Positions 10,101 through 17,095 of a stretch of 46,339 bases of DNA are shown in pieces. The notes under the pieces were generated by a model that had not been told where the DNA came from, ran no database searches, and worked only from the letters and a program-made list of their open reading frames with translations. Within the stretch, counting starts at the first letter, position 1. Every line of letters begins with the position of its first letter. The stretch is from Pseudomonadota bacterium (GTDB lineage Bacteria; Pseudomonadota; Gammaproteobacteria; Pseudomonadales; Pseudohongiellaceae), in NCBI GenBank assembly GCA_027623555.1, contig JAQBSZ010000032.1, positions 1 to 46,339 on the forward strand, in the 5' to 3' direction. The position numbers were made by a program, and so were the translations under genes.

Positions 10101-10412
10101 ATTGCTGTCCGTAATCCGGTGAATCAGCGGGCTCTGAGCCGCATTCCCCGCAATGATGACTGGACCACCGAATTCACCTCGATCGCCGAAGGGCCCTTCT
10201 TGCACGTCAAATCGAAGCCCGCGTTGCCGCGTCCCCCCATCCGGCCCGTGACAACTGAAACATTTCTCCGCGAGGATCGGACGCACTTCGCGAGCAAAAT
10301 CGACCTTGCGTTCGGTGCCGTCAGCCGCGAGAAGATTAAAGGACAAAGACGCACCAAGCGCGAATGCCAGCACGGCTACGAAGAGCCGAAAACGAACGGG
10401 AGTAGCATTCAT
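7107..10412 (-). CDS. PSD1 / planctomycete-cytochrome-C domain protein (DUF1549-LamG-DUF1553)
   Basis: About 1101 residues. After a signal peptide (MNATPVRFRLFVAVLAFALG...) comes a c-type heme domain with CFSCHGPDGG (CxxCH at residues 51-55). Then follow a DUF1549 region (SRLDRAGMSPSPEADLPTLI, RYGERMAAEWLDGARYADSS), a LamG/concanavalin-like insert (FDGQRFIDAGD, DVRIYMSALTP) and DUF1553 (HPLTSRVTVNRFWQIYFGAG, LPAQMIRDQALSLGG, FDHSTREVTNVRAERTNTPL). This is the classic partner of DUF1501 and is found mainly in Planctomycetes and Verrucomicrobia, so transfer is likely. I place the start at 10412, not at the longer in-frame start 10478, because GAGGA lies just upstream and the signal peptide begins there. 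It is first in an operon with DUF1501. A copy of the shared palindrome lies 96 bases upstream. Confidence 0.9.
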   Translation of the reverse strand: MNATPVRFRLFVAVLAFALGASLSFNLLAADGTERKVDFAREVRPILAEKCFSCHGPDGGTRQRGLRFDVQEGPFGDRGEFGGPVIIAGNAAQSPLIHRITDSNPGIRMPWEWASGGGVIPDIDNDAALTDAEVETLRLWIDQGAEWQLHWSFIAPKRSAPPTVNDSEWLHNSIDNFVLSRLDRAGMSPSPEADLPTLIRRVTLDLTGLPPTPAQITAVLSDDSPDAYENHVDRLLQSSRYGERMAAEWLDGARYADSSGYLGDSERSMWRWRDWVVGAYNDNMPFDRFTIEQIAGDLLPDATLDQRIATGFNRNHAQNAEGGIIKAEFLVENAVDRVATTGTVWLGLTLGCARCHDHKFDPITRREFYQMNGYFNNISERGKAFKYGNSPPVVTAPTTEQFAELAELDVEISAARQAFANLDTEATDAQKQWEDSLLEAGSVDWILRDKLLAHYPLDGDIAGVFTGEPLIHRVVSNVQQPTYVRTNESEAVTFPVQVTLKDGQPHFVGGPLGEAFSFDGQRFIDAGDIANFNYDDPWTMSAWINPTAADGVIVSRARIGDDGEQGWGLYLEDGKVQVNLSYRFLEDGLRVETRDALPLDEWQHVLVTYDGNRVPAGFQIYVNGQPQALTTLLDGINNDMRVGEPLRIGASGAVQIAGSRPRFQGQIDDVRIYMSALTPVQAAVVATEESLSEIARFTAANRTAGQSEKLRLAFLDQYAAQPIQAAFRQVTDLERQRAGLWDSFPTVMVMDEMEPRRQTFDLLRGAYDAHGEPVSPGVPAALPPLPVNQENNRLAFARWLVDPEHPLTSRVTVNRFWQIYFGAGLVKSTENFGTQGEFPSHPELLDWLAMTFIDSGWDVKAMQRLIVTSATYRQLSVASPALQEQDPENRLLARGPRVRLPAQMIRDQALSLGGLLVDRVGGPPVYPYQPEGLWAQAGESYPQSEGDDLYRRSLYTYWRRTLGPPEMLTFDHSTREVTNVRAERTNTPLQALTLMNDVTYVEAARGLAQRMMTEGGSTLEQRLSYAYRLATSQPPQPEAEAALVDNFHQNLDHYRADRQAALDLVSMGESPRDETLDITELASYTMMANVILNLDRTINKE

Positions 10413-10507
10413 AATATTCCTCACATCGTGAATAGGTAGATTAAATGCTTCCGTTATGAACTGCTGAAGCGGCCTCACTCACTTTTTTTCAACTATAAAG
10501 CCAATTT

Positions 10508-10521
10508 TATACAATTGAATA
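10508..10521 (-). promoter_or_regulatory. Shared palindromic site, copy 1 (upstream of PSD1 gene)
   Basis: TATACAATTGAATA on the plus strand, which reads TATTCAATTGTATA toward the PSD1 gene. It is a near-perfect palindrome centred on CAATTG and occurs seven times in this window. On the gene strand it runs into TATAAAAT, and TTGCAA precedes it, so it may overlap a sigma-70-like promoter (TTGCAA, 15 bases, TATAAA). The copy at 21.6 kb has the same TTGCAA in the same place. Confidence 0.6.
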
Positions 10522-10564
10522 CAGGTTTGCAAGATTATTACTGAGCCGGTCCTGTTCGCTGAAA

Positions 10565-11926
10565 CTAGTCGTTCTCAGCTAAAGAGCGTTCTTCTTTTTC
10601 TTTTCGATCTGCTAGTAATTGCTCATAGCCATCCTCATCGAGGTGAGTCAACGCGAGCCACGCATGAGACATTTCATCCGTTGTTCTCTCGCCGCCGTAT
10701 ACCACCTGATCAGGGTCTGGGTTGTTTGGATTGTCGGCTGTATTGTCATACCACTGCTTTAGAACTAAGACAGCTCCAGCGGGTATTAGAGGCGCACTCT
10801 CAGGGCCATAAATATGATTATGATGCCAAATAGCGCTCCAGTTTGAAATCTGGCTTATCGCTTCCGTACGTCCAGTCTCAGGATAAAAGATTTCAATTGA
10901 CGCAGCGCTCAAACGCAGGTGACCATGTGGCTGGTAACTGTCAATACGAATCGGATGATCGAAGGAATGAAAACCTTGAGTCATGCCGTATCCATTGGGA
11001 GGTACGATCATATTCAGAATCAAGTTACTGGCGTCGCGTTCTCCCTCAAATCCAAGGTTGTACCGAACCAAATCTTGCTTGTAGAGATTATCTGCTGATT
11101 CATATCCTTCTTCATGAAACCAGAGGCCGAGCTCTACTACATTATCTTCAATCATCTCTCCTTCAGCCGTTGCGCCTATTCCACCAGGAAACGCATGTAT
11201 ACTCCACCGAACCTCCGATTCAGCAGGAAAAGTGCGGCAAACGCCATCGGGAACCATTTCTCCCCACTTCCCCATAGCGTACTCAGTAATCATCCCGTAA
11301 CGCTCTCGCTCTCCATCACTATTGACAATGTCTGCATAAGCGTTAGCGTGATGCACCACGGCGCGAGCATCGCCTCGAGGCTTCATTTGGACAGCTTTAA
11401 TACAGCGGTCAGCGACCATACCACTTGGAACATAATGGGTACTGATAAGATCATTGCCATTTGCAGGGACATCCATAGATTCCGAGAGCACTATAAGATC
11501 AGGCTGACCCAATTGCGCCGCGAAGTTCCAATCGTTGGGGCCCTTCATTTCCGGTCGAGGGGGTTCTTTTTCAAGATCACCCAATGGGGCTCCAGCATCA
11601 ACCCAAGCCACTATCTTGTCTATTTCTTCTTGATTCAAGCGCCAGTCGCCTAAAAGGTCTTGGACACCAATGCCATGGTCATAGGCATAAGGAGGCATTT
11701 CGCGCGACGCCACCTTCAATTGAATCAATGGCGCCCATGGAAGAACCTGCTCGTATGATTCGAATTGCATTGGGCCAATGCCACCCTCTTGATGACAAAC
11801 GACGCAGTTTTCATTGATGATCCGACCAATTTCCCCGTTGTAAACCAGCTCATCACTTGATTGAGCGATCGACGCAGTGCTAATGCACAGGAGAGCTAAA
11901 CTGAGTACATTCCTGGTTAATCTCAT
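10565..11926 (-). CDS. Secreted c-heme protein fused to PHM-like copper monooxygenase domain (copy A)
   Basis: 453 residues with a signal peptide (to about residue 21, ...STASIAQ). A cytochrome-like domain has CVVCHQEGGIGPMQF (CxxCH 41-45) and then REMPPYAYD. The C-terminal two-thirds resembles copper type II ascorbate-dependent monooxygenases of the PHM/DBM fold. HH at 192-193 with a later His (about 244) are candidates for the first copper site. H334 and H336 in QPHGH plus Met419 in TTDEM are candidates for the second, matching the known HxH...Met ligand set. YDNTADNPNNP before the Met is also typical. Two paralogues are present (24440-25801, 40593-41927), each followed by a secreted partner that this copy lacks. 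Divergent from the B3-like hydrolase, with a shared palindrome between them. The substrate is unknown, and the copper assignment is inference. Confidence 0.8.
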   Translation of the reverse strand: MRLTRNVLSLALLCISTASIAQSSDELVYNGEIGRIINENCVVCHQEGGIGPMQFESYEQVLPWAPLIQLKVASREMPPYAYDHGIGVQDLLGDWRLNQEEIDKIVAWVDAGAPLGDLEKEPPRPEMKGPNDWNFAAQLGQPDLIVLSESMDVPANGNDLISTHYVPSGMVADRCIKAVQMKPRGDARAVVHHANAYADIVNSDGERERYGMITEYAMGKWGEMVPDGVCRTFPAESEVRWSIHAFPGGIGATAEGEMIEDNVVELGLWFHEEGYESADNLYKQDLVRYNLGFEGERDASNLILNMIVPPNGYGMTQGFHSFDHPIRIDSYQPHGHLRLSAASIEIFYPETGRTEAISQISNWSAIWHHNHIYGPESAPLIPAGAVLVLKQWYDNTADNPNNPDPDQVVYGGERTTDEMSHAWLALTHLDEDGYEQLLADRKEKEERSLAEND

Positions 11927-11995
11927 GGTTTTTATCCATTTATAGATAGTGTAGGAGCATTTAAATCAGTAGCGTCAAAGTGTACACTGCTTTTT

Positions 11996-12009
11996 TATTT
12001 AATTGTATA
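11996..12009 (+). promoter_or_regulatory. Shared palindromic site, copy 2
   Basis: TATTTAATTGTATA, one base off the consensus TATWCAATTGWATA, between the divergent heme/copper gene and the B3-like hydrolase. It begins 90 bases before the hydrolase ATG. Copy 3 lies at exactly the same distance from its own gene. TATAAAAT overlaps its right side and could be a -10 box. Confidence 0.55.
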
Positions 12010-12013
12010 AAAT

Positions 12014-12036
12014 GACCTATTAGTTGTTAATAGGTC
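12014..12036 (+). promoter_or_regulatory. Perfect 9-bp inverted repeat in leader of B3-like hydrolase gene
   Basis: GACCTATTA (12014-12022), a 5-base loop, then TAATAGGTC (12028-12036). It starts five bases after palindrome copy 2 and 50 bases before the ATG, where a transcript would begin. It could be an operator or a 5' mRNA hairpin. No T-run follows, so it is not a typical terminator. The leader at 13.1 kb has only a 4-bp equivalent (TTAC...GTAA). Confidence 0.4.
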
Positions 12037-12085
12037 AAGTCTAAATATCCCCGTATCAGAAATTCACTAAGCCTTGGAGGTTCAA

Positions 12086-12949
12086 ATGAACCGCAGAGCA
12101 CTCTCCAAACTATTAGTAGTAGCAGTCAGTGTATTGCTTGCTCCCCTACTACTTGCCCAGAACGAAGACTATAGCCGGCCATTTCCGGGACACCGTGTGA
12201 TTGGCAATCTCTACTCAGTAGGAACCTACGACCTCGGCGTTTTCCTCATTACTTCGGAAGCGGGGCATATCCTGATAAATACCGGATTAGATGGCTCGAC
12301 TGCCCTGATTCGCCAGAACATGCAGTCGCTTGGCTTTCGCCTTGAAGACATACAAATTCTGCTGACCATGCAGGCACACTGGGACCACACCGAGGCACTG
12401 GCCGAGATAAAGAGCATCACCGGTGCAGAGATGTGGGCCACTGCCAAAGACGCTCGGGTGTTAGAAGACGGTGGATTCAGCGACGCACAATTTGGTGGTT
12501 CTGAGTCATTCAAACCGGTGCAGGTCGACAAGATTATCAAGCAAGGGGATCTGATCGACCTGGGCAATATCCGGCTGACGGTACACGATCATCCCGGACA
12601 TACGGAAGGCAGTTCCAGCTATTCAATGGAAGTCAATGAGAATGGTCGGGACTATGCCGTGGTTATTGCCAACATGGGTTCCATTAATCCTGGCAAGCAA
12701 CTGGTAGTCGATCCGACTTACCCTGGTGTAGCTGATGACTTCGCCTCGACATATCTGAAACAGAAGGCCATGCAGGTTGACGTATGGGTTGCTGCTCATG
12801 CCTCGCAATATGGTCTGCACGATAAATACCGGGCTGGGCAGGAATATAGCCCCGACACATTTGTCGATCCAGATGGATTTCTCAAGACGGTGGAACGATA
12901 CGAACGACTATATATGGAGCAGGTGTCCCAAGAGCGGCGGACTGAATGA
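12086..12949 (+). CDS. Secreted subclass-B3-like metallo-beta-lactamase-fold hydrolase, QHH variant
   Basis: 287 residues with a signal peptide ending PLLLAQ (about residue 25). The metal motif is QAHWDH at 96-101, where the usual first His of HxHxDH is Gln; the known B3 enzyme GOB also has Gln here. Other B3-type landmarks are NTGLDGS, the following ALAEIKSITGAEMWATAKDA, PGHTEGSSSY (His172) and AAHASQYGLHDK (His238, the last zinc ligand of B3). The start is the ATG at 12086, seven bases after TTGGAGG (12074-12080). Zinc binding and export are well supported, but real beta-lactam activity is not shown, since many environmental B3-like proteins act on other esters or lactones. The leader and signal peptide are nearly the same as those of the unrelated next gene. 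Confidence 0.88.
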   Translation: MNRRALSKLLVVAVSVLLAPLLLAQNEDYSRPFPGHRVIGNLYSVGTYDLGVFLITSEAGHILINTGLDGSTALIRQNMQSLGFRLEDIQILLTMQAHWDHTEALAEIKSITGAEMWATAKDARVLEDGGFSDAQFGGSESFKPVQVDKIIKQGDLIDLGNIRLTVHDHPGHTEGSSSYSMEVNENGRDYAVVIANMGSINPGKQLVVDPTYPGVADDFASTYLKQKAMQVDVWVAAHASQYGLHDKYRAGQEYSPDTFVDPDGFLKTVERYERLYMEQVSQERRTE

Positions 12950-12974
12950 ATGCTATCTCCATCCAGGTCTATGC

Positions 12975-13014
12975 CCCTCTGAAAAACATTTCGTGTTAAT
13001 AGGGGCTCAGAGGG
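12975..13014 (+). terminator. Possible terminator after B3-like hydrolase gene
   Basis: CCCTCTGA (12975-12982) pairs with TCAGAGGG (13007-13014) across a 24-base loop, followed by ATTATTTTAAT. The stem is good but the loop is long and the T-run is broken, so the call is tentative. Confidence 0.35.
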
Positions 13015-13070
13015 ATTATTTTAATGACTAATTGCTCCTTGAACATTACCAGCATCCAGTGTAAGTTCAG

Positions 13071-13084
13071 TATTCAATTGTATA
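13071..13084 (+). promoter_or_regulatory. Shared palindromic site, copy 3
   Basis: TATTCAATTGTATA, followed by AAG. It begins 90 bases before the ATG at 13161, the same spacing as copy 2 to the ATG at 12086. The leader between site and ATG is homologous to that of the B3-like gene, most strongly near the ribosome-binding site. Confidence 0.6.
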
Positions 13085-13160
13085 AAGAAGCGTTACCGTT
13101 GCTAGTAAGTTACATCCAAATTTGCCTGAATCAGAAAATCACTTAGCCTTGGAGGTTCAA

Positions 13161-14177
13161 ATGAACCACAGAGCACTCACTAAACTATTAATAGTAGGAG
13201 CAGTCAGCGTATTGATTGCTCCCCTGCTACTTGCCCAGTCCGATGAGTTTCCTCGTACTGAGTATGGCCACCCTGATTTGCAGGGTACATACACGTTCCG
13301 AACAATCACGCCCTTGAATCGACCCAAGGAATTAGAAGACCTGGAGGTACTCACTCCTGAACAAGCGAAGGACTGGGAAGAGTTTGAGAATCGTCGCCAG
13401 AACCGTGACCTGATTGACGACTCGGTAGGCGGCGCGGGTTATGCACCGGGTGTAGGGTCCTACAACAACTTCTGGTATGAGCGAGGTGATCAAACCATCG
13501 CCGATCGCCGTACTTCTCTGATCTACGATCCGCCCAATGGCAGAATTCCGCCGGTCAATGCCGTCGGTCAGGAGCGCAGAGCAGAATTTGATCAGATGGT
13601 TTTTGAGTATGCCGGCCCAGAAGCTTTCCCGGCAGATGTCCGTTGCCTGGTGGGATATAATGCCGGCCCGCCAATGGTCCCCAGCGGCTACAATAACAAT
13701 ATACAGCTCATTCAAACCGAGGACCATATCGTCATCTTGAATGAAATGGTCCACACGGCGCGGATAATCAGACTGGATAGCGAGCACCACACCAGACAGC
13801 TGAAGTGGGAGGGGGATTCCATCGCCTATTGGGAAGGTGAGACCCTGGTTGTCCATACCCAGAATTACTATCACGACTATGAAACCAGGCTGGGCATGTC
13901 TCATCAGGCTCAGATAACCGAACACTTCACCCGAATCGATGCGGATACCTTGGAATACGATTTTACCGTTGAAGATCCACTGTCCTGGGATCAGACCTGG
14001 TCTGCAAAACTCCCGATGCAAAGTACCGCCGATCCGCTGTATGAATTTGCTTGTCATGAGGGCAATTACGGCCTGGTAGGCATTCTGGCGGGCACGAGAC
14101 GCTACGAATCCATGGGTTTAAACAGCGATGGCACTCCCATGTCAGCCACCGGTACCGTTGATACTAAAGAGAATTAG
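13161..14177 (+). CDS. Secreted CHEGNY-family protein of unknown function
   Basis: 338 residues with a signal peptide nearly identical to that of the unrelated gene upstream (MNHRALTKLL..., ending LLLAQ). The mature protein has the family landmarks GHPDLQGTYTFRTITPLNRP, RRTSLIYDPPNGRIPP, VRCLVGYNAGPPMVPSGYNN, HIVILNEMVHTARIIRLD, DSIAYWEGETLVV, EHFTRIDADTLEYDFTVEDP and FACHEGNYGL. The start is the ATG at 13161, eight bases after GGAGG. Four members occur in this window. I know no named domain for the family. The conserved Cys-His-Glu near the C terminus and the Cys in VRC could form a disulfide or metal site, but this is a guess. Confidence 0.87.
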   Translation: MNHRALTKLLIVGAVSVLIAPLLLAQSDEFPRTEYGHPDLQGTYTFRTITPLNRPKELEDLEVLTPEQAKDWEEFENRRQNRDLIDDSVGGAGYAPGVGSYNNFWYERGDQTIADRRTSLIYDPPNGRIPPVNAVGQERRAEFDQMVFEYAGPEAFPADVRCLVGYNAGPPMVPSGYNNNIQLIQTEDHIVILNEMVHTARIIRLDSEHHTRQLKWEGDSIAYWEGETLVVHTQNYYHDYETRLGMSHQAQITEHFTRIDADTLEYDFTVEDPLSWDQTWSAKLPMQSTADPLYEFACHEGNYGLVGILAGTRRYESMGLNSDGTPMSATGTVDTKEN

Positions 14178-14398
14178 TATAAAGGGGGAGTAAGCCAACG
14201 GAGTTTATCTCTGGATGCCTCAACGAAGAAGGCGTCGACTTATCGAGTATAAAAGGGACAGACGAAATAGAATTTAATCCCTGCGCGCCCTTCTTACTTC
14301 TTTAACACCCAATGCTGGAAGCTTCTGCTTCACGCATGGTGCGCTCCGCCGCATAGGGCAATATAACGAGATAATAGGAGAAGGAGAAAAAACCGATC

Positions 14399-15199
14399 GT
14401 GAACAGATCTCGCCATTTCGCCATCTATCAAAGTATTCCCGTCCTGGCGCTAGTCTGGTTAGCCAGTGCAGGGTCAGCCTACGCTCAGGCGGTTAATCCT
14501 CTGCAGTCAGATCCACGGGCTGCACTGGCCGGCGGCACTATCTTCAGAGCGCAATGCGCAACCTGCCATGGTGCTGATGCCAAAGGACTTGAGACGATTG
14601 ATGCACCCGACCTGACGTTGATCTGGACCCGCAGCGGATCTACCGAGGAGTCGGTGTTTCGAACTATCCGTGAAGGCATAGCAGGGAGTATTATGCCACC
14701 CCATGGTTTCCCTGATGCAGAAGTCTGGATGTTGGTGTCCTATTTGCGCAGTGTTGCAGTAGAGGGAACCACTGATAGGATCGCTGGAAACACCGAACGC
14801 GGTGCCGGATTGTTCAATGACAATTGCTCTCGTTGCCACCGTGTGGACGGAACCGGCGGTAGTCTCGGACCAGACCTCTCCAACATTACCCGCCGACGCC
14901 CCTTGGATGCCTTGTTCGTCTCTGTCAGAAACCCCAGTGCCAGTATTGCCCGCCGCTACAAACCAGTCGCTTTTCTCACTGCTGAGAATGAGCGGGTACA
15001 GGGAACAATTAAGAGCGAAGATGCGTTTTCACTGCAGGTAATGGACAGCAATCAGATATTAAGAGGATTCACAAAAACTGAACTAACAGATCTGACTCGA
15101 GATGGGCAATCACTGATGCCCGCGTTTGAAGTGAACATGTTGAGTGAATCTGAGCTTAACGACATATTGACCTATCTGCAGTCAAACCATGACCGCTGA
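14399..15199 (+). CDS. Periplasmic diheme c-type cytochrome
   Basis: 266 residues with a signal peptide ending AYAQ (about residue 30). There are two heme motifs, CATCHGADAKG (CxxCH 53-57) and CSRCHRVDGTG (143-147). Each begins a cytochrome c class I domain, with PPHGFPDAEVWMLVSYLRS closing the first and a C-terminal NDILTYLQS closing the second. It ends 27 bases before a PQQ alcohol-dehydrogenase-like gene, so it is very likely that enzyme's electron acceptor, as in quinohemoprotein or two-component PQQ dehydrogenase systems. The start is GTG at 14399. The best Shine-Dalgarno (AAGGAG, 14381-14386) is 12 bases away, slightly long, so the start is less certain than the gene. Confidence 0.9.
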   Translation: MNRSRHFAIYQSIPVLALVWLASAGSAYAQAVNPLQSDPRAALAGGTIFRAQCATCHGADAKGLETIDAPDLTLIWTRSGSTEESVFRTIREGIAGSIMPPHGFPDAEVWMLVSYLRSVAVEGTTDRIAGNTERGAGLFNDNCSRCHRVDGTGGSLGPDLSNITRRRPLDALFVSVRNPSASIARRYKPVAFLTAENERVQGTIKSEDAFSLQVMDSNQILRGFTKTELTDLTRDGQSLMPAFEVNMLSESELNDILTYLQSNHDR

Positions 15200-15226
15200 T
15201 CATCGAATCAAGAGATGAATTAAAAA

Positions 15227-16864
15227 ATGAAAAAACCATCGATTAGAGTTTTAGTCTTTGTTGGCACACTTGTCTCCAGCCTGTCCCTCAGTTGGTCAAG
15301 CATTGCGAATGCTCAAGACCTAGACGGACCGAGCTTTGAGGACATACTCGACGGATTCAGCGACCCTTCTCGCTGGCTAACCTATTCTGGGGACTACAGC
15401 GGCACCCGGCATAGTCCACTGAGCCAGATTACGCCCGATAATGTCGATCAGCTGCGCCCGGTATGGACCTTTCAGACCGGAACCACCACCCGAGGTCGTG
15501 GATTTGAGACCACACCGCTGGTGGATAATGGTGTACTCTATGTCACCGGCTCCAACAACTATGCCTGGGCTATCGATGCCAGGACTGGCCGCGCGTTCTG
15601 GCAATATCGTCGCAACCTTCCCAATGATCTGACTTATGGCGCAAGCGCCCCGGTAAATCGGGGATTCGGCATGTTGGGCAATCAGTTGTTCATGTTGACT
15701 TTGGATGCTCATTTGATGTCATTCGATCGCCGCACAGGTGATGTGTTGTGGGAGCGGGAATTGGCGGATTACCAGGTAGGATACTCGGCTACGATGGCGC
15801 CTCTGGTGCTTGATAATAAAGTCATCGTCGGCATCTCCGGCGGTGAATACCAAACCAGAGGATTCATCGACGCGTTCGATCCGGTGTCAGGAGAACGCCT
15901 CTGGCGTTTCAATACCATACCTGGTCCAGGCGAGCCGGGCAGCGAAACCTGGCCCGACGATCCTGCCATCCTGGCTACAGGGGGAGGCGGGGCCTGGATG
16001 AATGGCAGTTACGATGCCGATCTCAATCTTATTTACTGGGGCGTGGGTAATCCGAACCCTGATTACTTCGCTGAGAATCGACCCGGAGACAACCTGTACA
16101 GTAATTCCATTGTTGCTCTGGATGCCAACTCCGGTGAGTTGCGCTGGCACTATCAATTCACACCTCACGATATCAACGACTGGGATGCCAACCATGTACC
16201 GGTGCTCGCGAATATTCAGTGGCAGGGCGAGCCGCGTCGTGTTGCCATGGTAGGTAATCGCAATGGCTTCTTTTACGTGCTCGATCGCGTCACGGGTGAA
16301 CTGTTACTGGGTAAACCCTTTACCGCGACAACCTGGGCAAGGGAAATAGGAGCGGATGGCCGGCCCATTGTGCTTAACGATGGCAGCCAGGGTTGTCTAC
16401 CCGACCCCTGGGGCTCTACAAATTTTTATCCCCCTTCATTCTACCCTGATCTCGATTTATTCATACTCACAGCCCGGGAAACTTGCGCCACGTATGTTCC
16501 CGAGGAGCCTGCCAATACTCGAGGCCTGTCCAACAACGGTGGTACGGTGTTTATCGATGAGGAGCAGGGCTATGGAGCACTGCGCGCACTCGACATTCAT
16601 ACTGGCGAATTAGAATGGGAGTTTACCTACCCATCGCCAACTTTCGGAGGTGTCATGACCACTGCATCGGGGCTGGTTTTTGCAGGAGATCATGAGGGCA
16701 ACTTCATGGCATTCAACGCAGAAAACGGGGAAAACCTGTGGCACTACCAGACCGGATCCCGAATCTGGGGAGCGGCCGCTATGACGTTCATGCTCGATGG
16801 TCTTCAGTACGTGCTTATCCCATCGGGAACTACTCTTACGGCGTTTGCCCTGCCAAACCCTTAA
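15227..16864 (+). CDS. PQQ-dependent alcohol-dehydrogenase-like quinoprotein
   Basis: 545 residues with a signal peptide (MKKPSIRVLVFVGTLVSSLS..., ending NAQ). It has the methanol/ethanol dehydrogenase propeller pattern: W.TYSGDYSGTRHSPLSQI, TTPLVDNGVLYVTGSNNYAW, GPGEPGSETWP, GVGNPNPDYF, IVALDANSGELRWHYQFTPHD and NRNGFFYVLDRVTGELL. The active-site stretch NDWDANHVPV holds the catalytic Asp. Two positions later there is Asn, not the extra Asp of lanthanide enzymes, so a calcium-type enzyme is more likely (inference). No heme motif; it pairs with the diheme cytochrome just upstream, and together they form a likely operon. The substrate is unknown. Confidence 0.9.
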   Translation: MKKPSIRVLVFVGTLVSSLSLSWSSIANAQDLDGPSFEDILDGFSDPSRWLTYSGDYSGTRHSPLSQITPDNVDQLRPVWTFQTGTTTRGRGFETTPLVDNGVLYVTGSNNYAWAIDARTGRAFWQYRRNLPNDLTYGASAPVNRGFGMLGNQLFMLTLDAHLMSFDRRTGDVLWERELADYQVGYSATMAPLVLDNKVIVGISGGEYQTRGFIDAFDPVSGERLWRFNTIPGPGEPGSETWPDDPAILATGGGGAWMNGSYDADLNLIYWGVGNPNPDYFAENRPGDNLYSNSIVALDANSGELRWHYQFTPHDINDWDANHVPVLANIQWQGEPRRVAMVGNRNGFFYVLDRVTGELLLGKPFTATTWAREIGADGRPIVLNDGSQGCLPDPWGSTNFYPPSFYPDLDLFILTARETCATYVPEEPANTRGLSNNGGTVFIDEEQGYGALRALDIHTGELEWEFTYPSPTFGGVMTTASGLVFAGDHEGNFMAFNAENGENLWHYQTGSRIWGAAAMTFMLDGLQYVLIPSGTTLTAFALPNP

Positions 16865-17095
16865 AAGTCTCTGGATTCGCGGCTTTCGCCGCGGTTTCAG
16901 ATGGCCCGAAGCTAGTGCCGATATCTATCCCCGGCTTGCCCTCACCAGCGAGTGGGATACCGCAGCGGCCCACGCGGTGCTATCTGCAGCTTTCAAGAGA
17001 ATTAGCATTTTATCGAAGACACCCGTATCTTTTTATAGGTACATATTTGATCTACTCTACGGAGACGGGCAGCAGCTCGCCACAGGAACTTGAAA

